Source: an uncultured Clostridia bacterium
GTDB lineage: Bacteria > Bacillota > Clostridia > Christensenellales > Pumilibacteraceae
DNA length: 22,768 nt
NCBI GenBank assembly: GCA_934277845.1
Contig: CAKQVV010000017.1
Span: 1 to 22,768 of the forward strand
Reading direction: 5' to 3'
The stretch's first letter is position 1. Every line of letters starts with the position of its first letter. This document shows positions 1 through 6,510 of this stretch, piece after piece. A model generated the notes under the pieces. That model made no database searches. It was not told the DNA's origin and saw only the letters and a program-made list of their open reading frames with translations. The position numbers were made by a program, and so were the translations under genes.

Positions 1-190
1 CGGTCCGGTTGCTCCAGTTGCACCTGTTGCGCCCGCAGGTCCCGTCGGTCCGGTTGCTCCCGTTGCACCCATTGCACCCGTTGCACCCGCAGGTCCCGTC
101 GGTCCGGTTGCTCCCGTTGCACCTGTTGCGCCGGCAGGTCCGGTCGGTCCGGTTGCTCCCGTTGCTCCCGTTGCGCCGGCAGGTCCGGCA
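1..190. repeat. Short tandem DNA repeats encoding GAT/GPT/GPA collagen triplets
   Basis: The plus strand shows near-identical blocks of the form GGTCCGGTTGCTCC followed by two or three copies of a 9-base unit such as CGTTGCACC and then GCAGGTCC. The blocks recur about every 45-54 bases and encode (GAT)n-GPT-GPA. Block length differs by whole 9-base units between copies, the pattern expected from slippage or recombination that keeps the frame. Confidence 0.8.
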
Positions 191-453
191 TAACCTTGCG
201 GACCGGTGGGACCGATTTCACCCTGAATACCGCGTATGCCTTGCGGACCGGTGGGACCGGGCATACCCGGAACACCCTGATAGCCGCGCGGCCCCATAGG
301 TCCTGGAATACCCGGTCTGCCGGGCGGTCCGGGCGGACCCGGGCAACGACAGCCGGGATCGGATCCGGGACGATAATCGGGACGACAATCGCAACGATCG
401 TCGCACGGGCTGTCACAGCCGCAACCGCGTCCGCAATTAAAGAAACTGAACAT
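1..453 (-). CDS. Collagen-like Gly-X-Y repeat protein, cysteine-rich N terminus (3' end outside window)
   Basis: An open frame of 151 codons runs from an ATG at 453 to the window edge without a stop. An AGAGGAG ribosome binding site lies 8 nt upstream. Residues 1-37 begin MFSFFNCGRGCGCD and contain eight cysteines (7, 11, 13, 17, 21, 23, 35, 37). From about residue 38 every third residue is glycine: first varied triplets (GPPGPPGRPGIPGPMG), then a low-complexity GATGATGATGPTGPA pattern up to the edge. Proteins of this form in Bacillota are often spore-surface (BclA-like) or other surface filaments, with a globular C-terminal domain that would lie outside this window. There is no signal peptide, which fits a spore-coat or exosporium protein assembled from the mother cell; that location is inference. 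The cysteines could cross-link or bind metal. Repeats at DNA level make length variation between strains likely. Confidence 0.85.
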   Translation of the reverse strand, partial: MFSFFNCGRGCGCDSPCDDRCDCRPDYRPGSDPGCRCPGPPGPPGRPGIPGPMGPRGYQGVPGMPGPTGPQGIRGIQGEIGPTGPQGYAGPAGATGATGATGPTGPAGATGATGATGPTGPAGATGAMGATGATGPTGPAGATGATGATGP

Positions 454-617
454 AGACGTCACTCCTCTCTTTGGTTTGACGGCTCGGTGCCGCAAAACCG
501 CGCTCCTTCGCCGCCTATACCATACTATTCCGTTTCTTGCATCCGCGTTACAAAAGAGAAAATCGTCGATATAAAAATAATGCGCAAACGATGTGCCTGC
601 CCGTCCGCGCGTAAAAA

Positions 618-827
618 TCAATATTCTTTCAGTCCCAGCAAGTAATCGACCGACACGTCGAAAAATACCGCGAAGTCCGCAAGCAAAGCAAGCGGCGGCT
701 CGCGCTGCGCCTTTTCGTAATGAAGATACGTCACCGGATTGATCCCGAGTTTCTCCGCAAGTTCTTTTTGCGTCAACCCCCTCTCTTCCCTGAGTTCCTT
801 CAATCTTTGTCCGAGTTTGATTTCCAT
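618..827 (-). CDS. XRE-family helix-turn-helix repressor
   Basis: This is a 69-residue protein starting MEIKLGQRLKELREERGLTQKELAEKLG. Residues about 6-60 form a single HTH_3/Cro-CI fold: the RLKELREERGLTQKELAEKLGI stretch is the classical helix 1 to helix 3 pattern, and YLHYEKAQREP is the usual continuation. There is no room for a second domain, so it should act as a small DNA-binding dimer. The ATG at 827 is preferred because the protein then begins just ahead of the conserved fold. A TTG at 839 (12 nt upstream, in frame) is the alternative; neither has a clear Shine-Dalgarno sequence. The divergent promoter region holds two palindromes that are its likely operators, so it probably represses the TM2 gene and perhaps itself. 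Its cognate signal is unknown. Confidence 0.9.
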   Translation of the reverse strand: MEIKLGQRLKELREERGLTQKELAEKLGINPVTYLHYEKAQREPPLALLADFAVFFDVSVDYLLGLKEY

Positions 828-843
828 AATTACTACCAACTAC

Positions 844-872
844 TTGACATATTACCATTTTGGTAGTATAAT
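844..872 (+). promoter_or_regulatory. Consensus sigma-A promoter of the TM2-domain gene
   Basis: TTGACA (844-849), a 17-base spacer and TATAAT (867-872) are a perfect match to the sigma-A consensus, giving a start near 879. Such a strong promoter would be expected to fire constitutively unless held off by a repressor. The spacer itself contains one copy of the operator palindrome. Confidence 0.85.
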
Positions 873-899
873 AAACTCACAACTACCATTTTGGTAGTT
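851..899. promoter_or_regulatory. Two-site palindromic operator, probably for the XRE repressor
   Basis: Site 1 (851-867) and site 2 (881-899) share the core TACCA-TTT-TGGTA. Site 2 extends to a perfect 8-bp inverted repeat, AACTACCATTTTGGTAGTT. The centres (859 and 890) are 31 bp apart, about three helical turns, so two dimers would sit on the same face. Site 1 lies between the -35 and -10 boxes and site 2 just after the predicted transcription start; both positions would block RNA polymerase. A further left half-site, ACTACCA, lies at 832-838 over the repressor's own start. Assignment to the adjacent XRE gene is inferred from position. Confidence 0.75.
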
Positions 900-922
900 A
901 ATAAACTAAAGGAGGAGAGAAA

Positions 923-1159
923 ATGGCTGAACTCGCAAACGTTTCTTCGAAATCGAGGCTGATCGACTTGTTGTTGTGTATTTTCCTGGGTGCAATCGGC
1001 GCGCATCGTTTTTACGAAGGAAAAATAGGTACGGGTATTCTGTACTTATTTACTGTCGGACTTTTCGGCATCGGCACGCTGGTAGATCTTATAATGATCA
1101 TTGCCGGCAGCGCCAAAGACAAATCGGGCGCACAGATTACAAACTGGTCTGTCAACTGA
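923..1159 (+). CDS. TM2-domain membrane protein
   Basis: This 78-residue protein has the TM2 signature: a first membrane segment (about 13-27), then the polar turn GAHRFYEGK (26-34) with the family's HRFY motif, then a second segment (about 37-61) with the conserved aspartate in LVDLIMII. The domain is a two-helix hairpin common in small bacterial membrane proteins of unknown biochemical role. The short charged N terminus (SSKSR) and soluble C-terminal tail are ordinary for the family. An AAAGGAGGAGAG ribosome binding site precedes the ATG by about 5 nt. The gene is transcribed alone, divergently from the XRE gene and under the two-operator promoter, so it looks like the repressor's main target. 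Function is unknown. Confidence 0.9.
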   Translation: MAELANVSSKSRLIDLLLCIFLGAIGAHRFYEGKIGTGILYLFTVGLFGIGTLVDLIMIIAGSAKDKSGAQITNWSVN

Positions 1160-1195
1160 CCTCGTCGGATTGTATGATCCGAATTGAGAAAGCAC

Positions 1196-1234
1196 CGAAA
1201 CGAGCAGGGTTTTATCTGAACCCTGCTCGTTTCG
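1196..1234. terminator. Bidirectional hairpin between the convergent TM2 and TIM-barrel genes
   Basis: CGAAACGAGCAGGGTT (1196-1211) and AACCCTGCTCGTTTCG (1219-1234) form a perfect 16-bp stem with a 7-base loop. The stem base carries AAA/TTT, so it can serve both converging transcripts, although the uridine tract is short on either side. It lies 37 bases after the TM2 stop and 68 bases past the end of the minus-strand operon. Confidence 0.65.
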
Positions 1235-1301
1235 TTATCACGATTCCGCATAGCCGATTTTCGCACGAATAGGCGGATTCGTTTTGCTTTTATGTCCTAA
1301 T

Positions 1302-2156
1302 TCAAATTCCCAAACTCTTGCGGACGGAATTTATATAGGCAAGTGCCGAAGCAATGTCGGCTTCGGGATCCGCTCCCGCCTCGCGCTCGACGGTGAGATA
1401 GCCGTCGAACCCGGAATTTTTCAGCGCGGAAAGATATGCGGTAAAATCCACGTCGCCGCTGCCCACGGGCGTTTCGACGAAATAATCGGCAACGTTCAGC
1501 GCTTCGATGCCGCCGCCGGCGAAGCAGTCGTACACGACCTTCGGATCGACGGCGCGAAGGTTTTTGCCGTCTTTGACATGCGTGTGCGCGATATATTTGC
1601 CGAGCAATCCCACCGCCTCGACGGGATCCTGACGCGTAACCATGACGAAGTTCGCCGGATCGAGGTTTACGCCCACGCCGCCGCGCGTTTCGTCTAAGAA
1701 TCCGCGAAGTACCGCCGCTTTTTCGGGACCGGTTTCGATCGCGAAAGTCACGCCTATTCCCATGGCATACTCGCCGATTTCGGTCAGTGCGTCCAGCATC
1801 GCGGCGTAGCGCGGCTCGGCTTTGTCCGCAGGGATAACGCCGATATGCGTTGTCACTACCCTCGTACCGAACTCCACCGCCAGATCGGCAATGCGCTTGC
1901 TTATTTCCACGCGCCCCGGATTATCCGCCGCGATCTCGAAACCGTGACCGCCCATATCGCCGCAAAGCGCGCTGACTTCCACTCCCGCGTCGGAAAGTAA
2001 CTTCTTAAACTTTTTCTTCTCGCCCGCGGGCATATTATAAGCAAACTCGCCGCCCGTAGCATAAATCTGCACGCCGTCGAACCCGAGTCGGGCAGCCGCC
2101 TCGATGCCGCCGGCAACGCCTCTATTGAAACAATCGACTATAACGCCGTTTTTCAT
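1302..2156 (-). CDS. Sugar phosphate isomerase/epimerase-like TIM-barrel protein
   Basis: This 284-residue protein fits the xylose-isomerase-like TIM barrel (AP_endonuc_2) superfamily that includes sugar epimerases and inosose dehydratases. Recognisable strands are MKNGVIVDCFN (strand 1), GFDGVQIYA, VEVSALCGDMGGH (about 58-70), GTRVVTTHIGV, VTFAIETGPE, VGVNLDPANF and AHTHVKDGKN, ending with DGYLTVERE. Candidate divalent-metal ligands are the glutamate near 140, aspartate near 165, the histidine of HTHVKD and the glutamate near 257, the usual E-D-H-E set. It is the last gene of a three-gene operon after two Gfo/Idh/MocA-type oxidoreductases, with an AAGGAG site upstream. This pairing is typical of pathways that oxidise a polyol or rare sugar and then isomerise the keto product. 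The substrate cannot be read from sequence. Confidence 0.85.
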   Translation of the reverse strand: MKNGVIVDCFNRGVAGGIEAAARLGFDGVQIYATGGEFAYNMPAGEKKKFKKLLSDAGVEVSALCGDMGGHGFEIAADNPGRVEISKRIADLAVEFGTRVVTTHIGVIPADKAEPRYAAMLDALTEIGEYAMGIGVTFAIETGPEKAAVLRGFLDETRGGVGVNLDPANFVMVTRQDPVEAVGLLGKYIAHTHVKDGKNLRAVDPKVVYDCFAGGGIEALNVADYFVETPVGSGDVDFTAYLSALKNSGFDGYLTVEREAGADPEADIASALAYINSVRKSLGI

Positions 2157-2168
2157 GCTCGGATCTCC

Positions 2169-2984
2169 TTATTTCTCGTCCGCTTTTATCAGCGTTTCGC
2201 GGATACGCATGACGCGCAAAGTTTCTTCCTTGCTTACCGGTGCCTTGCCCGTCACGAAAAAGCCCAGTATGTCGCGGATAAGTCCGCCGAAATAGTCCGA
2301 ATCCAGCGTGCGGTAGCAGTCGCCGTCCGCAGCGTCGGCGCAAACGGTGAACGGAAGCGACGGCGAGAATACAAGCGTCGCGCGCTTGCCGCCCGTAAAT
2401 TCCAGCGAGCAAATCCGCTGTTCGCCATGCCGCTCGACCTTGCCGCCCAAAAACTCCGAACCGCGCCCCAGCACTTCGGCGATTTCAGCCTGATGCACAA
2501 GGTACTCGGGAAAATTGCTGCCGCCGCCCGTCACGATAAAATTCTGCGGATTAAGCCCGTCAAGTTCGGCGGCGTAACGGAGCGCGGACGACGAGAAAAC
2601 CGTAGCGCCGTACTTTTCCGCGAGCGCGAAAATCTTCTCGGCGGTAGCGGCGTCGGGCGCGAAAGTCTTGTCTATATAGGTGCGCTTACCGGATTTCAGC
2701 ACTTTTTCGGCGTAACGCAGGTGCGTTTCGGGATTCGAGGGCGCAAGCACGACGATAACGTCGGACTTTTCGCAAAGTTCATCTATCGTGTCGCACCTTT
2801 TCGCGCCGTACTTTTCGCACCACTCGTCCGTGTTCATATTATACGCGGGCGAGTCGTACTTTTCCGCCCACGCGTAAGCGATTTCCGCGTCGACGCCGCG
2901 TTCTTTCGCCGCGGCGGCAAACCACCCCGGATAATTGTTCGCGTGCCATTCGGCTATATAATAATCGACGAAACCTATTTTCAT
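2169..2984 (-). CDS. Divergent Gfo/Idh/MocA-type oxidoreductase
   Basis: At 271 residues this is shorter than most members (about 330-390). The N-terminal half looks like a Rossmann fold: MKIGFVDYYI as strand 1, the segment DVIVVLAPSNPETH (75-88) like the usual nucleotide-binding strand 4 region, and GKRTYIDKTFAPDAATAEKIFALAEKYGATVFSSS, in which YIDKT stands where the family normally has EKP. The canonical GxGxxG loop is missing; the sequence after strand 1 reads DYYIAEWHANNYPGW, so NAD(P) binding may be altered. The C-terminal half is a short version of the family's beta-sheet domain. A weak GGGGGCGG ribosome site precedes the ATG, 12 bases after the upstream gene's stop. It may act on the product of its neighbour or partner with it; this is inference. 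Confidence 0.7.
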   Translation of the reverse strand: MKIGFVDYYIAEWHANNYPGWFAAAAKERGVDAEIAYAWAEKYDSPAYNMNTDEWCEKYGAKRCDTIDELCEKSDVIVVLAPSNPETHLRYAEKVLKSGKRTYIDKTFAPDAATAEKIFALAEKYGATVFSSSALRYAAELDGLNPQNFIVTGGGSNFPEYLVHQAEIAEVLGRGSEFLGGKVERHGEQRICSLEFTGGKRATLVFSPSLPFTVCADAADGDCYRTLDSDYFGGLIRDILGFFVTGKAPVSKEETLRVMRIRETLIKADEK

Positions 2985-2996
2985 AACCGCCCCCCG

Positions 2997-4061
2997 TTAA
3001 TCAAGAACGACTTCGCGCTTTTTGTCCGCGGACTCGTACACCGCGTCCAGAAGCCGCATTGTTTCGAGTACGTTATCGACGTGATTGCGCGTCTTTTCGC
3101 CCGTTTTCAACGCCTCGAAGAAGCGGACGGTTTCGGTGTTATGCATGGGCGGACGGTCGAAGTCGGCGTTGATTTTTTCCAACACGCCGTTCGCGCCGCG
3201 GTATTCGGTGTACGCGCCGTAGTAGTCCATTCTGATGCCCGCTTTGTCGCCCATAAAGTCGATGAACATTTCTTCTTCGCCGATGTTCTGCGCCCACGCG
3301 CCCACGAACGTGATCGCGGCGTTATTCTCGGTGCGGATATGTCCCGCGACGTAATCGTCCACGTCGAAAGTACCGTTATAGTCCGGCGGTCCCGCCCACA
3401 TATTCTTGTAGGTGTACGCTTTCATGTCCTTGCCGAGAAGCCCCGCGGTGTCTGCGGACACGGTCTTTACTTTCGGGAAGCCGAGCGAGTACAGGATAAG
3501 GTCGAGGAAGTGTACTCCCCAGTCGATGAGCGCGCCGCCGCCCGAAATCGCTTTGGTGGTGAATTCTCCGCCCAAGCCCGGGATCGAACGGAACGCGCGG
3601 AACGAGCAGTAAACGCCGTACACCGTGCCGAGTTCCCCCGACGCTATCTTGTCGCGGATGATCTCGACCGTGCGGTTATAGCGGTTACAAACGCCGATTT
3701 CCAGCGTTCTGCCGGAAGAATGCGCCGCTTCCGCCATCTTCTTGCTGAGTTCGTAGTTGACGGTCATCGGCTTTTCGCAGAACACGTCCAGACCGTGATT
3801 AAGACAATCGACTGTGATCTCATAGTGCGCATAGTTGGAAGTAATGACCATTACCGCGCTGACTTCTTTGTCCTCGAAGATCTTGCGGTAGTCGGTATAG
3901 TAGCCTTTCATGCCGTACTGCTCGGCGGCGGCTTTGGCACGCTCCTCGATGATGTCGACGGCGTAGCGAAGTTCCACGTCTGGATTTTTGGAAAGGTTGG
4001 GAAGGTGCACGTTGTTGGCAAGCCGTCCGCAACCCACGACCGCGGTTACGATTTTAGACAT
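2997..4061 (-). CDS. Gfo/Idh/MocA family NAD(P)-dependent oxidoreductase
   Basis: This 354-residue, full-length member oxidises or reduces a sugar or polyol hydroxyl with a nicotinamide cofactor. It has a dinucleotide-binding start TAVVGCGRLANNVHLPNL (G10, G12), the strand-4 region VMVITSNYAHYE, and the family hallmark FCEKPMTVN (lysine of EKP at 97). The C-terminal domain holds the GGGALIDWGVHFLDL motif (about 184-198), where the D and H are the conserved catalytic-site pair. It is the first gene of the operon, with AGGAG 10 nt before the ATG and its own promoter. The divergent AraC-type gene probably controls it. Families close to it act on inositols, glucosides or uronates, but the substrate cannot be assigned. 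Confidence 0.92.
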   Translation of the reverse strand: MSKIVTAVVGCGRLANNVHLPNLSKNPDVELRYAVDIIEERAKAAAEQYGMKGYYTDYRKIFEDKEVSAVMVITSNYAHYEITVDCLNHGLDVFCEKPMTVNYELSKKMAEAAHSSGRTLEIGVCNRYNRTVEIIRDKIASGELGTVYGVYCSFRAFRSIPGLGGEFTTKAISGGGALIDWGVHFLDLILYSLGFPKVKTVSADTAGLLGKDMKAYTYKNMWAGPPDYNGTFDVDDYVAGHIRTENNAAITFVGAWAQNIGEEEMFIDFMGDKAGIRMDYYGAYTEYRGANGVLEKINADFDRPPMHNTETVRFFEALKTGEKTRNHVDNVLETMRLLDAVYESADKKREVVLD

Positions 4062-4110
4062 AATTTTCTCTCCTGTTTTTGCGTGATTTCCTTTTCGGAT
4101 TTTCAGTTAT

Positions 4111-4139
4111 ATTTTAGTCCCGCCGCGCCGCAAAATCAA
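4111..4139 (-). promoter_or_regulatory. Promoter of the oxidoreductase-isomerase operon
   Basis: Read on the minus strand, TTGATT (4139-4134), a 17-base spacer and TAAAAT (4116-4111) form a moderate sigma-A promoter. The start would be near 4104, leaving a leader of about 43 nt with an AGGAG site. The imperfect -35 box fits a promoter that needs an activator. Confidence 0.65.
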
Positions 4140-4171
4140 TATCAAAAACGCACGAAACCTTATCAAAACGC
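4140..4171. promoter_or_regulatory. Direct-repeat candidate binding site for the AraC-type regulator
   Basis: TATCAAAAACGC (4140-4151) and TATCAAAACGC (4161-4171) are direct repeats with a 21-bp offset, two helical turns. AraC-family proteins commonly bind two direct half-sites about 21 bp apart, the promoter-proximal one touching the -35 box. Here the first repeat directly abuts the -35 of the sugar operon (4134-4139), the usual activating position. Confidence 0.6.
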
Positions 4172-4190
4172 GTGAGCCACGCTCGCGAAG

Positions 4191-4219
4191 TTGACTAATC
4201 GGCAAAACCGCGGTATAAT
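4191..4219 (+). promoter_or_regulatory. Promoter of the AraC-type regulator, start coinciding with its ATG
   Basis: TTGACT (4191-4196), exactly 17 bases, then TATAAT (4214-4219). The expected transcription start, about 7 bases after the -10 box, falls on 4226, which is the A of the ATG. Confidence 0.75.
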
Positions 4220-4225
4220 CACGGT

Positions 4226-5101
4226 ATGAAAGTTACGGGGACAAAAAACAAACGGTTTCATTTCGACAACACGTTGTTCGACAGCCCGCTGGAAACGGCG
4301 GACTTCACCGTGTTCCAGGCAGGCGACCTGTATTGCGGCTGCGGATTTTCGACGGGCGAACATGTTCAGAGCGTGCCGATAGAACTCACGTTCGTCGACC
4401 GCGGCAGCGGCGCTCACGTCATAAACGGCAACGCCGAACAAATGAAACCCAACCGCGCGTATCTGTCGCTGTCGGACGACCGCCACGACGTATTTTCGGA
4501 CGAAGCCGGTTCGTTGCGTTACTTTTACCTTGCGTTCGACGTGAAAGCGACTTCGCCGCTCGGGAACGCGGCAAAGCACCTGACGGAAACGTTCCGCAAC
4601 CGCACCTCACGCGAACTGAGCAGTCGCACGGCAATCGAGCCCATGCGCAGACTGTTGCGAGAGTTCACCTCCGCCGCGCCCTTCAAGGCCGTCGCGATAA
4701 ACGCCGCGATCACCGAAATCCTGATTGATATTTACCGCGAAGAAACCGACGAAAAGCCCGCTCCCTACTCGCTTGACAGCGGCGATCTTATAAGAAACGT
4801 GACGACTTATATCGACGAGAACGCCGCGGACGTTTGCTCGTCGCGCGACGTCGCCGACGCGTTTTTCTACTCGGTGGGGCATATTTCCGCGCTGTTCCGC
4901 GCCGCGACCGGACAGGGACTGCACTCGTATATCCGCCATGCCAAACTGAAAAAAGGCAAGGAATACCTCGCCGGCGGCGTTACTCCCGCCGAAACCGCCG
5001 AAAAACTGAACTACTCGTCGGCGGGCAATTTCTCCCGCGACTTCAAAACCGTTTTCGGCGCGTCGCCTTCCGCGTTTTTCAATCGCACCGACAAGGATTA
5101 A
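4226..5101 (+). CDS. AraC/XylS-family transcriptional regulator
   Basis: This 291-residue protein has an N-terminal cupin-like ligand-binding half (about 10-110; segments such as YCGCGFSTGEHVQ and VPIELTFVDRGSGAHVINGN) and a C-terminal double helix-turn-helix from about 190. The DNA-binding part reads DLIRNVTTYIDENAADVCSSRDVADAFFYSVGHISALFRAATG for HTH 1 and VTPAETAEKLNYSSAGNFSRDFKTVFGASPSAF for HTH 2, the standard AraC signature. The chosen ATG has no Shine-Dalgarno sequence but lies at the predicted transcription start, so the mRNA is probably leaderless. No later methionine would keep the ligand domain intact. It is divergent from the sugar oxidoreductase operon and is most likely its sugar-responsive activator. 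Confidence 0.92.
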   Translation: MKVTGTKNKRFHFDNTLFDSPLETADFTVFQAGDLYCGCGFSTGEHVQSVPIELTFVDRGSGAHVINGNAEQMKPNRAYLSLSDDRHDVFSDEAGSLRYFYLAFDVKATSPLGNAAKHLTETFRNRTSRELSSRTAIEPMRRLLREFTSAAPFKAVAINAAITEILIDIYREETDEKPAPYSLDSGDLIRNVTTYIDENAADVCSSRDVADAFFYSVGHISALFRAATGQGLHSYIRHAKLKKGKEYLAGGVTPAETAEKLNYSSAGNFSRDFKTVFGASPSAFFNRTDKD

Positions 5102-5234
5102 ATCCAAAAAACTACGACTTATTTTTATGTTTTAACAAACAGATTGACTACACGTTCGATTTAATTATAACCAAACCTACTCTATTAACGCCCTCGATAA
5201 AGTCAGAAGCGGGTTTCGTCCGCTTATACGTTAT

Positions 5235-6206
5235 CTACTCCGCCTCGTAAAACGTGACGCAAAGCGGGTTTTCGATATTTTCGACCGACGAAACGTAACG
5301 CATTCCGCCGTCCGTCAGCGAGAAGATCGTGAGATTATTCGTGTGCTGGTTGGCGCAGACGATATACCTTCCGCAAGGCGTAATCGCAAAATCACGCGGA
5401 AAATCGCCGTGACAACTTATTTTTTGTTTCGGCGTCAGGCGTGCGCCGTCGACGTCAAACGAAACGAGCGTGTTTTCGCCGCGGTTGGAGATGTACAGCG
5501 TTTTGCCGTCGGCAGACAGCCTTATCGCCGCGGCGGTGTTCTTTTCGGCATCGACCGGGCATAAAACCGTGTGGATATAATCGAGCGTGCCGTCCGAATA
5601 CCCGAACACGGACACGGACGAAACGAGTTCGTTGACGCAATAGACATACCTGCCGTCGGGCGAAAACGCAAGGTGGCGCGCGCCGTACCCCGCCGGCACT
5701 TTCGCGGTCGACACGAAATTAAGGTCGCGGTCGTAGGTGAACACGGTGTCAAGCCCGAGGTCAGTGACGAGAACGTACTTACCGTCGGGCGTAATCGCCG
5801 CCATGTGCGTGTGCGCGGCGGTCTGTCGCGTGGGATGAACGCCCCTGCCCTCGTGCGTGACGAGTTTGCCGCCGGGGAACTTTATCACACTGCCCGATAT
5901 ATAATTGACCGCATAAGCCTCGCCGTCCGCTACCGACAGGTGACAAGTGGCATAACCTTCGCACGACTGTTCCGCCGACTTGTCCGCAAGTTTGCCGCCG
6001 CGGTTTTCAAACGAAAAGAACGTACCGAAGCGGCTCTTTTTGTCGTCGCCTTCGGTTATGACATAGGTTTTGCCCGCGTCGTGGGCGATATACATCGGGC
6101 GATATACCGGCGTTTTTTCTAAAAGCGTCATCTCGCCGTTGTGCCACTCGTAAGGATAGATGCCGCCGTCGTCGGCGCACGAAGCAACATAAACAAGTTT
6201 TTTCAA
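5235..6206 (-). CDS. Lactonase-family seven-bladed beta-propeller protein (6-phosphogluconolactonase-like)
   Basis: The 323-residue protein starts at a TTG (6204-6206), which has TAAGGAG 7 nt upstream and begins (M)KKLVYVASC, the family's first strand. The longer in-frame extension has no such site. Repeated propeller-blade motifs are visible: ITPDGKYVLVTDLGLDTVFTYDRD, LAFSPDGRYVYCVNELVSSVSVFGY, IRLSADGKTLYISNRGENTLVSFDVD and FAITPCGRYIVCANQHTNNLTIFSL. The HPTRQTAAHTHMAAITPDG segment carries the conserved His-rich entry to the active-site face. Relatives hydrolyse sugar lactones such as 6-phosphogluconolactone or act on other lactones. A lactone is the direct product of oxidising an aldose at C1, which suits the neighbouring oxidoreductases. 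The gene converges on the AraC-type gene and is transcribed separately. Confidence 0.85.
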   Translation of the reverse strand: MKKLVYVASCADDGGIYPYEWHNGEMTLLEKTPVYRPMYIAHDAGKTYVITEGDDKKSRFGTFFSFENRGGKLADKSAEQSCEGYATCHLSVADGEAYAVNYISGSVIKFPGGKLVTHEGRGVHPTRQTAAHTHMAAITPDGKYVLVTDLGLDTVFTYDRDLNFVSTAKVPAGYGARHLAFSPDGRYVYCVNELVSSVSVFGYSDGTLDYIHTVLCPVDAEKNTAAAIRLSADGKTLYISNRGENTLVSFDVDGARLTPKQKISCHGDFPRDFAITPCGRYIVCANQHTNNLTIFSLTDGGMRYVSSVENIENPLCVTFYEAE

Positions 6207-6323
6207 ATTTTTTCTCCTTATTTCGGTTATGGGTTTGTTTTTTATTCGTGAGGGGCGGTCTATGCGCCTGCCTACGAGCAAGGTGTACTCGCTCTCTCAA
6301 CGAGAATTCAAGGATTAGTAATT

Positions 6324-6510
6324 TTCTCCCGTGGGGGATTCCACGCAAAACCTTGCGGTTTTGCTCTGAATGACGAGATGACACGGAACGTTCGCGTTAT
6401 ATTTTAAAATTAAACGTGCAGCCTCCGTTTTGTTTCGTCATTCAGAGGAGCATAATACAGACCCGATAAGGGACTGTGTTATGCGACGTGGAATCCCCTG
6501 CATGGAGCGA
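6324..6510. repeat. Composite inverted-repeat element, single copy
   Basis: Two oppositely oriented units face each other across an A+T-rich core. The outer boxes are GGGGATTCCACG (6334-6345) and CGTGGAATCCCC (6487-6498). The inner boxes are CTCTGAATGACGA (6364-6376) and TCGTCATTCAGAG (6435-6447). Between outer and inner box each unit has its own hairpin: GCAAAACC/GGTTTTGC (6345-6352/6357-6364) on the left and CATAATACAG/CTGTGTTATG (6451-6460/6474-6483) on the right. The same boxes recur in the tandem array at the right end of the window. No plausible gene is inside. Confidence 0.8.

Noticed and set aside
196..645. 149-codon plus-strand open frame opposite the collagen-like gene
   Set aside because: It is antisense to the Gly-X-Y frame, rich in Arg/Ala/Thr from repeat complement, and its end overlaps the XRE gene; the minus-strand frame has a good ribosome site and a clear protein pattern.
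2427..4175. Very long plus-strand open frame (582 codons) opposite the oxidoreductase genes
   Set aside because: It is antisense to two clear Gfo/Idh-type genes, has no family-like motifs and is arginine/valine/phenylalanine-rich, as expected from the complement of G+C-biased codons. The same applies to the long plus-strand frames at 8070-9278, 13380-14168 and 14499-15989.
5207..5225. Terminator between the convergent AraC-type and lactonase genes
   Set aside because: AAGCGG/CCGCTT forms only a 6-bp stem and no uridine tract follows in either direction.
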